From NCBI RefSeq assembly GCF_030499575.1, contig NZ_JASTLC010000001.1, positions 4,302,001-4,366,000 of the forward strand: 64,000 nucleotides of DNA. The letters are read 5' to 3'. Source of the stretch: Streptomyces sp. DG2A-72 (lineage in GTDB: Bacteria > Actinomycetota > Actinomycetes > Streptomycetales > Streptomycetaceae). The translations under genes were made by a program, and so were the position numbers. A model generated the notes under the pieces. The model was not told the origin of the DNA, searched no databases, and worked only from the letters and a program-made list of their open reading frames with translations. Positions 42,189 through 51,023 of the stretch are shown here, one piece after another (positions within the stretch are counted from its first letter, which is position 1; every line of letters begins with the position of its first letter).

Positions 42189-44909
42189 TCAGTCGAGCGC
42201 ATCGCGGATATCGTCACGCCCAGCGAGGATCTCGCCCAAGCGCGCGGCGAAGTCGGCCCGTTCGGCGACTGGGAGTTCGCGGAACCTTTGGAGCGTCTCG
42301 GCCATGTCGTCCGGGAAACCCCAGGCCGTCGGCTCCCGATCCAGGTCGTGCGGTTCCGACAGCGTGGTCTCCAACCAGTCCCGGAGCCTGGAGAGGTGAC
42401 TCCACGCCTCTTCGTTCAGCAGGCGTCGCGCCTCAACGCGGAAACGAATGGATTGCGCCACCCAGTGATCAGGGTCGAGCTCCAGAGCCCGCTGGACATC
42501 CGCGGACGCATTCTCACGTGAACCGAGTGTGCGGTGCACGCTCGCTCTCTGCCAGAGCGCCCAGACGTACTCCGGGTCGAGTTCGAGTGCACGGTCCAAG
42601 TCTGGGAGTGCCTCCGCCGGATTTCCCATCCTGGCTCGGCAGACACCGCGACTCGCATATGCCGAGGCGTACTCGGCATCGAGAGCGATAGCCCGGTCGT
42701 AGTCAGTGAGGGCCTGCTCGTGACGGCCGGCGCCAGTGAGTGCGTCACCTCGCTCGCAAAGCACCCAGGCCGCATCGGGGCCCAGGGCGACGGCGCGGTC
42801 CAGATCGGCAAGGCGCCGCTCCGAGTCACCGTGCCACCGCCACACCCGCGCCCGGCGTACTAAGGCCCATACATAGCCCGGATCCAGTTCCAGGGCTCGG
42901 TCCAGATCCGAGACTGCCCCGTCCTGGTCACCGAGCAGCAGCCTGGCAACTCCGCGGGAGGCCCACGCAACCTTTCTCGCCGGATCGAGTCCGATCGCTC
43001 TGCCCAGATCCCTCACGGCGGCTTCATAGTCGCCCGTCAGACGGTGGTAGTCACCGCGCAGGCTCAAGGTCCTGGGTTTGTCCGGGGCCAACTCGTCGGC
43101 TCGGTCCAGGTCTGCAACGGCACCGGGATAGTCACCCTGGTGTGCTCGCGCGATGGCCCTGCCTTCATACGCCGACGGTGATGCTGGATCGAGTTCGAGG
43201 GCCCGATCAAACTCGATCGCCGCTGCGGCGTGATCCCCTGCGGTGCCGAGCTCGACGCCCCGCAACGTGTACGCCTTCGCCCGTCCCCGTGCGTCCAGGC
43301 GGCCCTTCGCCAGCAGCAGTCCCAGTGCTTCGAGAGCGCCACCCCTTTCCAACGCCCCCAGCAGGTCGTTCCCCCAGGCCCCGACCTCCCCCGCGTCCGC
43401 GTCCTCCCCCACCTGCACCAGCGCCTGCGACCATCGCCGCGCCACCACATCGCCCTCGCCGCACGCATCCACGAGATCCCGAAGCACTCGCGAGAGAGCA
43501 GCCCGGGGCTTCGCGCACAGCAGGTGATACACCTCGGCGAGTCGGAGCTCACCCCACGCCTCGTCTCTCCACAACTCCTCCGAACCCAGGTCGGCTTCGG
43601 CTTCCGCACGCCATCGGCCGAACACGTCGGCAAGCCGCGTGTGCCTGTCTGACCATCCGCGAGGCGAGCGCAGCCGCTGCATGCGGAGCATCGGCGCTCG
43701 AACAACGTCGTGATACTGCAGCCGCTTCCCGCCCCCGCCGAGGAACGGCATGCCCCTCAGCCATGCCAAGAGCGCGTCGGCATCCTTCTCGGGACAGTCC
43801 ACGATTGCCCGGAACACGTCCGCGTCCAGCCACCGCGGCAGCGCACAAGCGAGGGCGACACCCCGGCGCACCGGATCCGGCTCCCATCTCAGGAACCGCT
43901 CCACCGCGTCCACGCTCGGATCCCCAACCCCGTCCGGGTCGGCCGGACCGGTCTCGGCGAGGGTCGACACCAGCACCGGCAGCCCGCCCGTGAGACGCAG
44001 CACCTCCGCGACGACCGACTCCTCCCGCACCCCCTTGTCCGCCAGCAGCCCGCGCGCCTCGGCCTCTGTGAAGGGGCCCAGCGGGATGTCCTCCATGAAG
44101 TCGGCGAATCCGCCCCAGCGGGCGGTGTCGAACGGCTGCTGACCGGCGGTCACCACCACCACGTTGGCGGCGAGGACGCCGTACCGATCGGTCGTCATCA
44201 CCTCGTGCAGCCAACGGTCAAGGAACAGCCCGGTCCGCTCGTAGGTGTCGAAGAACAACACGATCCACGGTGCTGTGGAAGCGGCGTCCGACAACTCGGC
44301 CAGCAGCGCCGGGGTGAGGACGCTCTCGGGGGACAGCACGATCTGCACGTCCCGCTGGCTGCGGAAGCGCGCGCTGAGACCGGCACGTAGCCGGTCGGCG
44401 CCCTGGGCGAGACGGTCAGCGTCCATAGCTCCGGCGAAGGGGCCGGCGCCGGGTACCAGTCCGAGCCCAGCGAGGCCGAGCCGGACCGTCGTCGCTGTCA
44501 CCGCCGAGGGTCCCTCAGGCTCGAGGTCCAGCGTGGCCACCGTCGCCTCAGCTTCGTGCCGCCGCTCCCGGTGTGCGTCCAGCAGCCGGTCGAGTTCCTT
44601 GAACCTGTGTCCCTGGACGGCGAGTTGGCGGCTGATCGCCGCCATCGCCTCCGGCACGCTCCCGGCGTTCTCGTCGATGTACGCCGTGAGGGCGCCACGT
44701 TCACGGGCGATGTGCTCCAACTCTCGTACCAGGAAGGTTTTCCCGACTCCCGCATTGCCGTGCGCGTGGAACAGGAACCGATGCCGCTCGTCCTCCGGCC
44801 CGAGGTCGAGGTTCCGTCGGAACGTGGCCCGCTCATCGCTCCGCCCTACGAACCCGGCCCGACTGCGCTGCCGGATCAGCTCCTGCATCGACGGCCGAGT
44901 CGGCCTCAT
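42189..44909 (-). CDS. P-loop NTPase (STAND-like) with C-terminal TPR array
   Basis: A 906-residue cytosolic protein. The N-terminal ATPase has GFVGRSDERATFRRNL, a Walker A-like HGNAGVGKTFLVRELE (about 50-65), a Walker B-like APWIVLFFDTYERTG (about 215) and a downstream VVVVTAGQQPF sensor region. A helical section (about 330-480) follows, then about 8-9 TPR units (AIEFDRALELDPASPSAYEGRAIARAHQGDYPGAV and similar). ATG 44909 is chosen after GGTGGAGCGG. Architecture fits signal-sensing STAND proteins, where repeats bind a trigger and the ATPase oligomerises. No effector domain is recognised at either end. Confidence 0.85.
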   Translation of the reverse strand: MRPTRPSMQELIRQRSRAGFVGRSDERATFRRNLDLGPEDERHRFLFHAHGNAGVGKTFLVRELEHIARERGALTAYIDENAGSVPEAMAAISRQLAVQGHRFKELDRLLDAHRERRHEAEATVATLDLEPEGPSAVTATTVRLGLAGLGLVPGAGPFAGAMDADRLAQGADRLRAGLSARFRSQRDVQIVLSPESVLTPALLAELSDAASTAPWIVLFFDTYERTGLFLDRWLHEVMTTDRYGVLAANVVVVTAGQQPFDTARWGGFADFMEDIPLGPFTEAEARGLLADKGVREESVVAEVLRLTGGLPVLVSTLAETGPADPDGVGDPSVDAVERFLRWEPDPVRRGVALACALPRWLDADVFRAIVDCPEKDADALLAWLRGMPFLGGGGKRLQYHDVVRAPMLRMQRLRSPRGWSDRHTRLADVFGRWRAEAEADLGSEELWRDEAWGELRLAEVYHLLCAKPRAALSRVLRDLVDACGEGDVVARRWSQALVQVGEDADAGEVGAWGNDLLGALERGGALEALGLLLAKGRLDARGRAKAYTLRGVELGTAGDHAAAAIEFDRALELDPASPSAYEGRAIARAHQGDYPGAVADLDRADELAPDKPRTLSLRGDYHRLTGDYEAAVRDLGRAIGLDPARKVAWASRGVARLLLGDQDGAVSDLDRALELDPGYVWALVRRARVWRWHGDSERRLADLDRAVALGPDAAWVLCERGDALTGAGRHEQALTDYDRAIALDAEYASAYASRGVCRARMGNPAEALPDLDRALELDPEYVWALWQRASVHRTLGSRENASADVQRALELDPDHWVAQSIRFRVEARRLLNEEAWSHLSRLRDWLETTLSEPHDLDREPTAWGFPDDMAETLQRFRELPVAERADFAARLGEILAGRDDIRDALD

Positions 44910-45017
44910 CCGCTCCACCCCCGTAGCCCGTCTGCCTGAATTCTGGCAGAGGCCCGAGCCCTCCGGGACAGCCACTCATCGATTGACTTCGGAACACATT
45001 CCGAAGTACCGTGGACC

Positions 45018-45479
45018 ATGTCCACTCCCACGGTCGCCTTCTCCGAGCTCTCGAAGAACTCGAAGCGTGTCGCCGAAACGCTCGACCGGGCTCAGCGCGT
45101 CCACATCACGCGTCGTGACGGCGAGGACCTCTACCTGACGACCGCACGCCACGATCAGCAGCGCGAGGAAACGGCGGACATCACGGCCCGTCTGCTCGCC
45201 GCCCTCGTCCGCAGCGATGCCGGTGAGCGGGCCATACTGCGCGCGCTGCCTTCGGTCTTCCCATGGGTCCGTCATCTGTCGGCGGACGAGTTGAAGCAGT
45301 TCGTCGCCGAGCTGATCGACGCCACGTACGACGCGGCCCAGTTGGACGTCCACGCCAATCTCCACCGAGTCGTCGTCGAATGGCGCGCGACGGCCCGCAT
45401 CCTCGCCGACCCCGAGCTCACCGCGCAGCTCACCCGCCGGCTGCCGGACGAGGACCACGGCGAGGTGACGGCCCCGTGA
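45018..45479 (+). CDS. Phd/YefM-like antitoxin
   Basis: A 153-residue protein. The first 60 residues have the Phd/YefM fold (VAFSELSKNSKRVAETLDRAQRVHITRRDGEDLYL), which binds DNA and recruits the toxin. The rest is a longer-than-usual helical extension (AILRALPSVFPWVRHLSADELKQFVAELIDATYDAAQ). The stop overlaps the GTG of the toxin gene (GTGA). It is divergent from the STAND-TPR gene. Confidence 0.85.
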   Translation: MSTPTVAFSELSKNSKRVAETLDRAQRVHITRRDGEDLYLTTARHDQQREETADITARLLAALVRSDAGERAILRALPSVFPWVRHLSADELKQFVAELIDATYDAAQLDVHANLHRVVVEWRATARILADPELTAQLTRRLPDEDHGEVTAP

Positions 45480-45829
45480 GCCCTAAGCGTGGCGACGACG
45501 TCGCCCCACCGCCCGTGGGCGGGGAATGGCGCCTGCGATTCGCGACGAACGAGGCGGCGAAGGGTTGGGGCGAGCTGGGCGCGGAGGCGCCAGGGAACAC
45601 CCGGCGCTGCTTCGAGACACTGCGCAGCGACCCCATGTCCCGGACGGACCCCGACCGTCAGCACCGGCTGCGGGGGCGTTTGGCCACAGGCCACCTCGGC
45701 GGTCAGGAGTATCCCCAGTGGGAGTACGAGGTGACGGCAGGTGGTCGCGTGCGCTACCTCGTCGACGAGGAGCGCCGCACCGTCCATCTCGTGTACGCAT
45801 CCACCCGCCACCCCAAGGACACCGACTAG
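45476..45829 (+). CDS. RelE/ParE-like toxin
   Basis: A 117-residue basic protein of the RelE/ParE fold, normally a ribosome-dependent mRNA endonuclease or gyrase poison. Recognisable parts are RFATNEAAKGWGELGAEAPGNTRRCFETL, RQHRLRGRLATGHL and a C-terminal YEVTAGGRVRYLVDEERRTVHLVYASTRHPK. GTG 45476 overlaps the antitoxin stop, so expression is coupled. The catalytic residues cannot be assigned with confidence. Confidence 0.8.
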   Translation: MSPKRGDDVAPPPVGGEWRLRFATNEAAKGWGELGAEAPGNTRRCFETLRSDPMSRTDPDRQHRLRGRLATGHLGGQEYPQWEYEVTAGGRVRYLVDEERRTVHLVYASTRHPKDTD

Positions 45830-45922
45830 TTCGTCCGGGTTGCCCCAACTCCGCTTCCGGGGAAATCGTTTCGGGCTCGATTGAGCTGGAACACAGTGGC
45901 CCGCCCCGGAAGGATGACCTTC

Positions 45923-46432
45923 ATGACGACAACACCCCCACGGACCTCACGCAGCGCCCTCCACCTCACCGCCACCCTCCTCACCGCGAGCGTCGCGCTC
46001 TACATAGCGCTCGTCGCCTTCGGGAACATCACCGACTTCGGGACGAACCAGCAGTTCGTGCGGCACGTCCTGGCGATGGACACGACGTTCAAGGACGACG
46101 ACCTGATGTGGAGAGCGATCACCAGTAAGGGACTTCAGGACACGGCGTATGTGGTGATCATCGTCTGGGAGACGGTCGCCGCGCTGGTGCTGCTGTACGG
46201 CACGTGGCTCTGGTTCCGCCGCGACGACGCCCGCGCCCGCCGCTTCTCGACGTACGGCCTGCTGATGGTGCTGCTGCTCTTCGGCGCCGGGTTCATCGCG
46301 ATCGGCGGTGAGTGGTTCTCGATGTGGCAGTCGGCGGACTGGAACGGGCTCGATGCGGCGACGCGAGCCTTCGTGTTCAGCGGGATCGTGCTGCTCGTCG
46401 TGCAGCTGACCGGCGCACGGAGTGAGTCATGA
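45923..46432 (+). CDS. DUF2165 membrane protein
   Basis: A 169-residue integral membrane protein with four hydrophobic helices (ALHLTATLLTASVALYIALVAFGNITDF, AYVVIIVWETVAALVLLYGTWLW, YGLLMVLLLFGAGFIAIGG and VFSGIVLLVVQLTG). The NITDF...FVRHVLAMD loop is typical of DUF2165. ATG 45923 follows GGAAGG at good spacing. Function of the family is unknown. Its stop overlaps the next small gene. Confidence 0.8.
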   Translation: MTTTPPRTSRSALHLTATLLTASVALYIALVAFGNITDFGTNQQFVRHVLAMDTTFKDDDLMWRAITSKGLQDTAYVVIIVWETVAALVLLYGTWLWFRRDDARARRFSTYGLLMVLLLFGAGFIAIGGEWFSMWQSADWNGLDAATRAFVFSGIVLLVVQLTGARSES

Positions 46433-46692
46433 CGGACGGGACCGGGACGACACCACGCGTGGTGGCCGTCAACCGCCGCACCGAGCAGGCCCCCGACAGC
46501 CCGCCGGCCGGGCCGGGGCCTCGGCACCGGGCGCTCGACGCCTGGGTGGGCCGGTGGATCAACCAAGGCGACAGCGTTCGTTCCACCGTGGTGTTCAGCG
46601 ACGATCACGGCGTCCAGACGGTCCTGCACGAGCGCACCGACGACGGGACCACCTACCGGCCCTCCATCCGATCGGCTAGGACCGTGCCCTAG
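46429..46692 (+). CDS. Internally deleted DUF1579-like protein
   Basis: An 87-residue frame. Residues 30-50 (RHRALDAWVGRWINQGDSV) match the start of DUF1579-like proteins. Residues 52-75 (TVVFSDDHGVQTVLHERTDDGTTYRPS) match their C-terminal end. The middle, some 80-100 residues in normal members, is missing without loss of frame. ATG 46429 overlaps the DUF2165 stop. The product is probably not functional. It ends overlapping the convergent gene by 4 bases. Confidence 0.55.
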   Translation: MTDGTGTTPRVVAVNRRTEQAPDSPPAGPGPRHRALDAWVGRWINQGDSVRSTVVFSDDHGVQTVLHERTDDGTTYRPSIRSARTVP

Positions 46693-47240
46693 TCAACGAC
46701 GACCACCGTCGTCCCCGTCGACCCGAACGTCCACACCGCCGACCCGTCGGCCTCGCGCATCCGGATGCCGCCGGTCTGGGTGCCGGAGGCCGGCGGGGGT
46801 GAGGAGCCGTCGACTGCGTTGGAGAAGGCGATGTTGAGGCCGGACTTGGTGGCGAAGTAGACGATGTTCTCGATCGCCACCCCGTCCGAGCCGGTCGTCG
46901 CGTCGCGGCGGGAGACGACGGAGTAGCTGCCGGGGTCGGGGGCGACCGTCCCCGGCCATACGGCGAACGTGCGGCGGGCGGCATCGCTCGCGTCGACCAG
47001 CCACACCCGCCGCTGCCCGAGGGAGTAGACGATGCGCCGGCCGGTGCCGGAGGCGTCCGGTACCGCGGCCGGCGCGGAGGCGGTGGGGCTGGGCTGGGTG
47101 CCCCCCGAAGCCGACGCCGACGGGCTCGGACGGGCCGTCGCCGTGGGACGCGGGCCCTTGTCGGCCTGGACGGCCAGGGCGGCGACCACAGCTATCGCTC
47201 CCACCGTCAGACCGGTCACCCAGACCTTCGGGGCTGGCAC
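46689..47240 (-). CDS. Secreted or membrane-anchored protein, unrecognised
   Basis: A 183-residue protein. A membrane helix (VWVTGLTVGAIAVVAALAVQ) at the N terminus is followed by a Pro/Ser/Ala-rich linker (about 30-65). The last 115 residues form a beta-rich domain (RIVYSLGQRRVWLVDASDA, YSVVSRRDATTGSDGVAIENIVYFATKSGLNIAFSNAVDG). It is expected outside the membrane. No family is recognised. It lies 63 bases upstream of the fbiC stop on the same strand. Confidence 0.65.
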   Translation of the reverse strand: MPAPKVWVTGLTVGAIAVVAALAVQADKGPRPTATARPSPSASASGGTQPSPTASAPAAVPDASGTGRRIVYSLGQRRVWLVDASDAARRTFAVWPGTVAPDPGSYSVVSRRDATTGSDGVAIENIVYFATKSGLNIAFSNAVDGSSPPPASGTQTGGIRMREADGSAVWTFGSTGTTVVVVD

Positions 47241-47303
47241 GGGTACGCATCTCCTCAGCTCACCGACAGGGTCGGATCATCGTACTGCGAGAGCTCTGCC
47301 CCC

Positions 47304-49889
47304 TCAGTCCAGCACCGGCAACAGCTCCGGCAGATGACCGTCCGACGCCTGAGCCGCCCGCTGCCGCTCCTGAGGCACCTCCCCGTAGAGCGTCGTACGC
47401 GGCTTCGCCGGGCGGCCCGCCGCCTCCGCCACGGCCACCAGGTCACGTACCGACTTGTACGAGCCGTACGACGACCCCGCCATCCGCGAGATCGTCTCCT
47501 CCATCAGCGTGCCGCCGAGGTCGTTCGCGCCCGAGCGGAGCATTTCCGCCGCGCCCTCCGTGCCCAACTTCACCCAGCTCGTCTGGATGTTGGGGATGTG
47601 AGGGTGGAGCAGGAGGCGGGCCATCGCCGTCACCGCTCGGTTGTCCCGCATGGTCGGGCCCGGGCGGGCGATGCCCGCCAAGTACACCGGCGCATTGGTG
47701 TGGATGAACGGCAAGGTCACGAACTCCGTGAAGCCGCCCGTCCGTTGCTGGATCCCGGCCAGGGTGCGCAGGTGGCCCAGCCAGTGGCGCGGCTGGTCCA
47801 CATGGCCGTACATCATCGTCGACGAGGACCGGATGCCGACCTCGTGCGCCGTCGTGATCACCTCGATCCAGGTCGCCGTCGGCAGCTTGCCCTTCGTCAG
47901 GATCCAGCGGACCTCGTCGTCGAGGATCTCCGCCGCCGTGCCCGGGACGGAGTCGAGGCCCGCTTCCTTCGCCGCCGTCAGCCACTCGCGGATCGAAAGC
48001 CCGGTCCGGGTCGCGCCGTTGACCACCTCCATCGGCGAGAAGGCGTGCACATGCATGCCGGGGACGCGGTCCTTCACCGCCTTCGCGATGTCGAAGTACG
48101 CCGTGCCGGGCAGGTCCGGGTGGATGCCGCCCTGCATGCACACCTCCACCGCCCCCACGTCCCACGCCTGCTGCGCCCGGTCCGCGACCTGCTCCAGCGA
48201 CAGCGTGTACGCGTCCGCGTCCGAGCGGCGCTGCGCGAAGGCGCAGAAACGGCAGCCCGTGTAGCAGACGTTGGTGAAGTTGATGTTCCGGGTGACGATG
48301 TACGTGACGTCGTCGCCGACCACCGACTTGCGTACGTCGTCGGCGACCTGGCACAGCGCGTCCAGCGCCGGACCGTCCGCGTGCAGCAGCGCCAGCGCCT
48401 CCTCGTCGGTCAGCTTCGTCGGATCGTCCGCCGCCGTCGCCAGAGCGGCGCGTACGTCCGTGTCGATCCGGGACGGCACCATGCCCGGCGCCGCCGCCTC
48501 GCGCAGGGCGCCCCAGTCGCCGTACACCTCGTCGAAGTCGTCGCGGCGGTCGGACGTACGGCCCTCGGTGTCGATGGACGTGTGCAGATCCGTACGGCCG
48601 GAGGGGACGAACACCTCCTCGGGCTCCTGCCAGGGGTGCCCCTCGACCACGGCGTCCCGGCGCGCCAGCCCCGTCTCCGGGTCGGCCAGCGCGCGGACGT
48701 GCGGGCGCAGCCGCGGGTCCAGCCAGGGCTCGCCGCGCTGCACGAACTCCGGGTAGACGCAGAGGCGTTCGCGCAGTTCGAAGCCGGCAGCACGCGAGCG
48801 CTCGGTAAGTTCCTCGATCTGCGGCCAGGGACGTTCCGGGTTGACGTGGTCGATGGTCAGGGGCGACACCCCGCCCCAGTCGTCGATTCCGGCGCCGATC
48901 AGCCGCTCGTACTCGGAGTCGACCAGGTTCGGCGGCGCCTGCAGACAGGCCGCCGGGCCCATGATGTGCCGGGCCACCGCCACCGTCGCGACCAGTTCGT
49001 CCAGCTCCGCGTCCGGCATGCCCCGCATCGCGGTGTCCGGCTTGGCGCGGAAGTTCTGGATGATCAGTTCCTGGATGCCGTGGTACGACCGCGATACGCG
49101 GCGCAGCGCGAACAGCGACTCGGCGCGCTCCTCGTATGTCTCGCCGATGCCGATGAGGAGTCCCGACGTGAAGGGGACCGACGACCGCCCCGCGTCCTCC
49201 AGCACCCGCAGCCGTACGGCGGGTTCCTTGTCCGGGGAGCCGTAGTGCGGCCCGCCCGGCTCGGACCACAGCCGCGTGGCCGTCGTCTCCAGCATCATGC
49301 CCATGGACGGGGCGACCGGCTTCAGCCGCTGGAAGTCGGTCCATGACATGACCCCGGGGTTGAGGTGGGGCAGCAGCCCCGTCTCCTCCAGGATGCGGAT
49401 CGATATGGCCCGGACGTACGCGATCGTGTCGTCGTAGCCGTGCGCGTCGAGCCATTCCCGCGCCTCCGGCCACCGCTCCTCGGGCTTGTCGCCGAGGGTG
49501 ATGAGGGCTTCCTTGCAGCCGAGGGCGGCACCTCGGCGGGCGATGTCGAGGACCTCGTCCGGGGACATGAACATCCCGTGTCCGGCCCGGCGCAGCTTGC
49601 CCGGGACGGTCACGAACGTGCAGTAGTGGCATTTGTCCCGGCACAGCCGGGTGAGGGGGATGAAGACGCTCTTCGAGTAGGTGATGACCCCGGGGCGGCC
49701 GGCCGCCTCGAGGCCCGCGTCCCGCACCCGGGCGGCGGACGCGGTGAGGTCGTCGAGGGCCGCACCGCGAGCCTGGAGCAACACCGCCGCCTCGTCGACG
49801 TCAAGGGCGACGCCGTCCCGGGCGCGTTTGAGGGCGCGACGCATGGAGTTCTCGGTGGGGCCGGTTCCGGAGCTCACGGAGGTCGTCAT
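47304..49889 (-). CDS. fbiC: FbiC: 7,8-didemethyl-8-hydroxy-5-deazariboflavin (FO) synthase
   Basis: An 861-residue fusion of CofG and CofH, two radical-SAM enzymes that make FO, the chromophore of coenzyme F420, from tyrosine and 5-amino-6-ribitylaminouracil. The N-terminal CofG half has the Cys motif CRDKCHYC at residues 83-90. The CofH half has [10 protein letters not shown] near residue 540. Both ligate 4Fe-4S clusters. Length matches actinobacterial FbiC. F420-dependent oxidoreductase families are encoded nearby (50045-50890, 58064-58456). Confidence 0.97.
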   Translation of the reverse strand: MTTSVSSGTGPTENSMRRALKRARDGVALDVDEAAVLLQARGAALDDLTASAARVRDAGLEAAGRPGVITYSKSVFIPLTRLCRDKCHYCTFVTVPGKLRRAGHGMFMSPDEVLDIARRGAALGCKEALITLGDKPEERWPEAREWLDAHGYDDTIAYVRAISIRILEETGLLPHLNPGVMSWTDFQRLKPVAPSMGMMLETTATRLWSEPGGPHYGSPDKEPAVRLRVLEDAGRSSVPFTSGLLIGIGETYEERAESLFALRRVSRSYHGIQELIIQNFRAKPDTAMRGMPDAELDELVATVAVARHIMGPAACLQAPPNLVDSEYERLIGAGIDDWGGVSPLTIDHVNPERPWPQIEELTERSRAAGFELRERLCVYPEFVQRGEPWLDPRLRPHVRALADPETGLARRDAVVEGHPWQEPEEVFVPSGRTDLHTSIDTEGRTSDRRDDFDEVYGDWGALREAAAPGMVPSRIDTDVRAALATAADDPTKLTDEEALALLHADGPALDALCQVADDVRKSVVGDDVTYIVTRNINFTNVCYTGCRFCAFAQRRSDADAYTLSLEQVADRAQQAWDVGAVEVCMQGGIHPDLPGTAYFDIAKAVKDRVPGMHVHAFSPMEVVNGATRTGLSIREWLTAAKEAGLDSVPGTAAEILDDEVRWILTKGKLPTATWIEVITTAHEVGIRSSSTMMYGHVDQPRHWLGHLRTLAGIQQRTGGFTEFVTLPFIHTNAPVYLAGIARPGPTMRDNRAVTAMARLLLHPHIPNIQTSWVKLGTEGAAEMLRSGANDLGGTLMEETISRMAGSSYGSYKSVRDLVAVAEAAGRPAKPRTTLYGEVPQERQRAAQASDGHLPELLPVLD

Positions 49890-49962
49890 CCTTCGAGCAT
49901 ACGGAGGGGCTCCGCCGGTTCAGCGGGGACGGGGGGCAACGGTTCGTGGACCACTGCGGGCT

Positions 49963-50020
49963 CGTCGTGGCTGGTCGCGCCCACGCGGCGGAGCCGCATA
50001 TCCAATACAGCCCCGCGCCC
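49963..50020 (-). repeat. Dispersed Streptomyces intergenic repeat, copy 3 (reverse)
   Basis: Read in reverse it has GGGGCGCGGGGCTGTATTGG, TGCGGCTCCGCCGCGTGGGC and GCGACCAGCCACGACG. It matches copy 4 at 52555-52635 closely. It lies between the LLM gene and fbiC. Confidence 0.75.
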
Positions 50021-50044
50021 CTGGGTTGGCAGCCATCCCCTCGG

Positions 50045-50890
50045 CTACAGGTACTCGGCATACCCGTCCAGCACCCGCAGAACCTCCGCCTCCCCCGCCG
50101 GAGGCAGTTGCACCACGACCTCCTCGATACCCAGGTCGGCATAGTGCGCCAGCTTGCCCGAGGTCGGATAGACCGCGTACGGCACGACCTGGAGCCCCGC
50201 CGGGTCGCGGCCCGCGTCCGCCCAGGCGGCCCGCAGCCGCGGCATCGACTCCGACAGGCCCCGCCCCCCGATCGGCATCCACCCGTCGGCGTACTCGCAG
50301 ATGTGCGTGAAGAGCTTCGGCCCCGCGGCGCCCCCGACGAGCGTGCGCGGACCGACCACCGGGCCGCGCGGCTTCTGTACGGGCTTGGGGTAGGCGTGAC
50401 TCGCCCGCACACCCCCGAACTCACCCTCGTACGCGGTCGGTTCCTCCGCCCACAGCGCCCGCATCAACGCCATACGGTCCCGGACGAGTTCCCGGCGGGT
50501 CCGCCACTCCACCCCGTGGTCGGCGGCCTCCTCCACGTTCCAGCCGAAGCCGAGCCCGAGCGTGAATCGGCCGCTCGACAGATGGTCGACCGTCGCGATC
50601 TGCTTGGCCAGGTCGATCGGGTCGTGCTGGGCCACGAGCGTGATGCCGGTGCCGAGGCCCAGGCGGTCCGTCACGGCCGCGGCCTGGCCCAGCGCGACGA
50701 AGGGGTCGAGCGTACGGCCGTACTCGGGCGGCAGCTCCCCGCCCGCCGGGTACGGGGTGACCCGCTCGACGGGGATGTGCGTGTGCTCGGGCAGATACAG
50801 CCCGGCATAGCCCCGCTGCTCCAGCTCGCGGGCGAGCCGGGTCGGGGTGATCGTCTCGTCGGTGAGGAAGATCGTGACGGAGAGGCGCAT
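50045..50890 (-). CDS. LLM-class F420-dependent oxidoreductase
   Basis: A 281-residue luciferase-like TIM-barrel oxidoreductase of the F420-using type. RLSVTIFLTDETITPTRLARELEQRGYAGLYLPEHTHIP opens the barrel, followed by RLGLGTGITLVAQHDPIDLAKQIATVDHLSSGRFTLGLGFGWN, the family signature. ATG 50890 is chosen as the normal family start. It lies 155 bases downstream of fbiC's promoter region, on the same strand. Substrate unknown. Confidence 0.87.
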   Translation of the reverse strand: MRLSVTIFLTDETITPTRLARELEQRGYAGLYLPEHTHIPVERVTPYPAGGELPPEYGRTLDPFVALGQAAAVTDRLGLGTGITLVAQHDPIDLAKQIATVDHLSSGRFTLGLGFGWNVEEAADHGVEWRTRRELVRDRMALMRALWAEEPTAYEGEFGGVRASHAYPKPVQKPRGPVVGPRTLVGGAAGPKLFTHICEYADGWMPIGGRGLSESMPRLRAAWADAGRDPAGLQVVPYAVYPTSGKLAHYADLGIEEVVVQLPPAGEAEVLRVLDGYAEYL

Positions 50891-51023
50891 GGCCCATCTG
50901 TACCGCGACGGACCCCGAATGTCCATACCGACCAGTCGGCATCCACACGGCTCTCACTGTCGGATGTCTGCGGATTCCCCTTCCTTGTACGGCAGTTCAC
51001 GTCCGAAGGCCAGAGTTCCGCGC

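Noticed and set aside
42200..43200. Small plus-strand genes opposite the TPR gene
   Set aside because: They follow the antisense of TPR codons and lack starts with ribosome sites.
47334..49346. 670-codon plus-strand frame opposite fbiC
   Set aside because: It is a shadow frame; the minus strand carries both radical-SAM Cys motifs.
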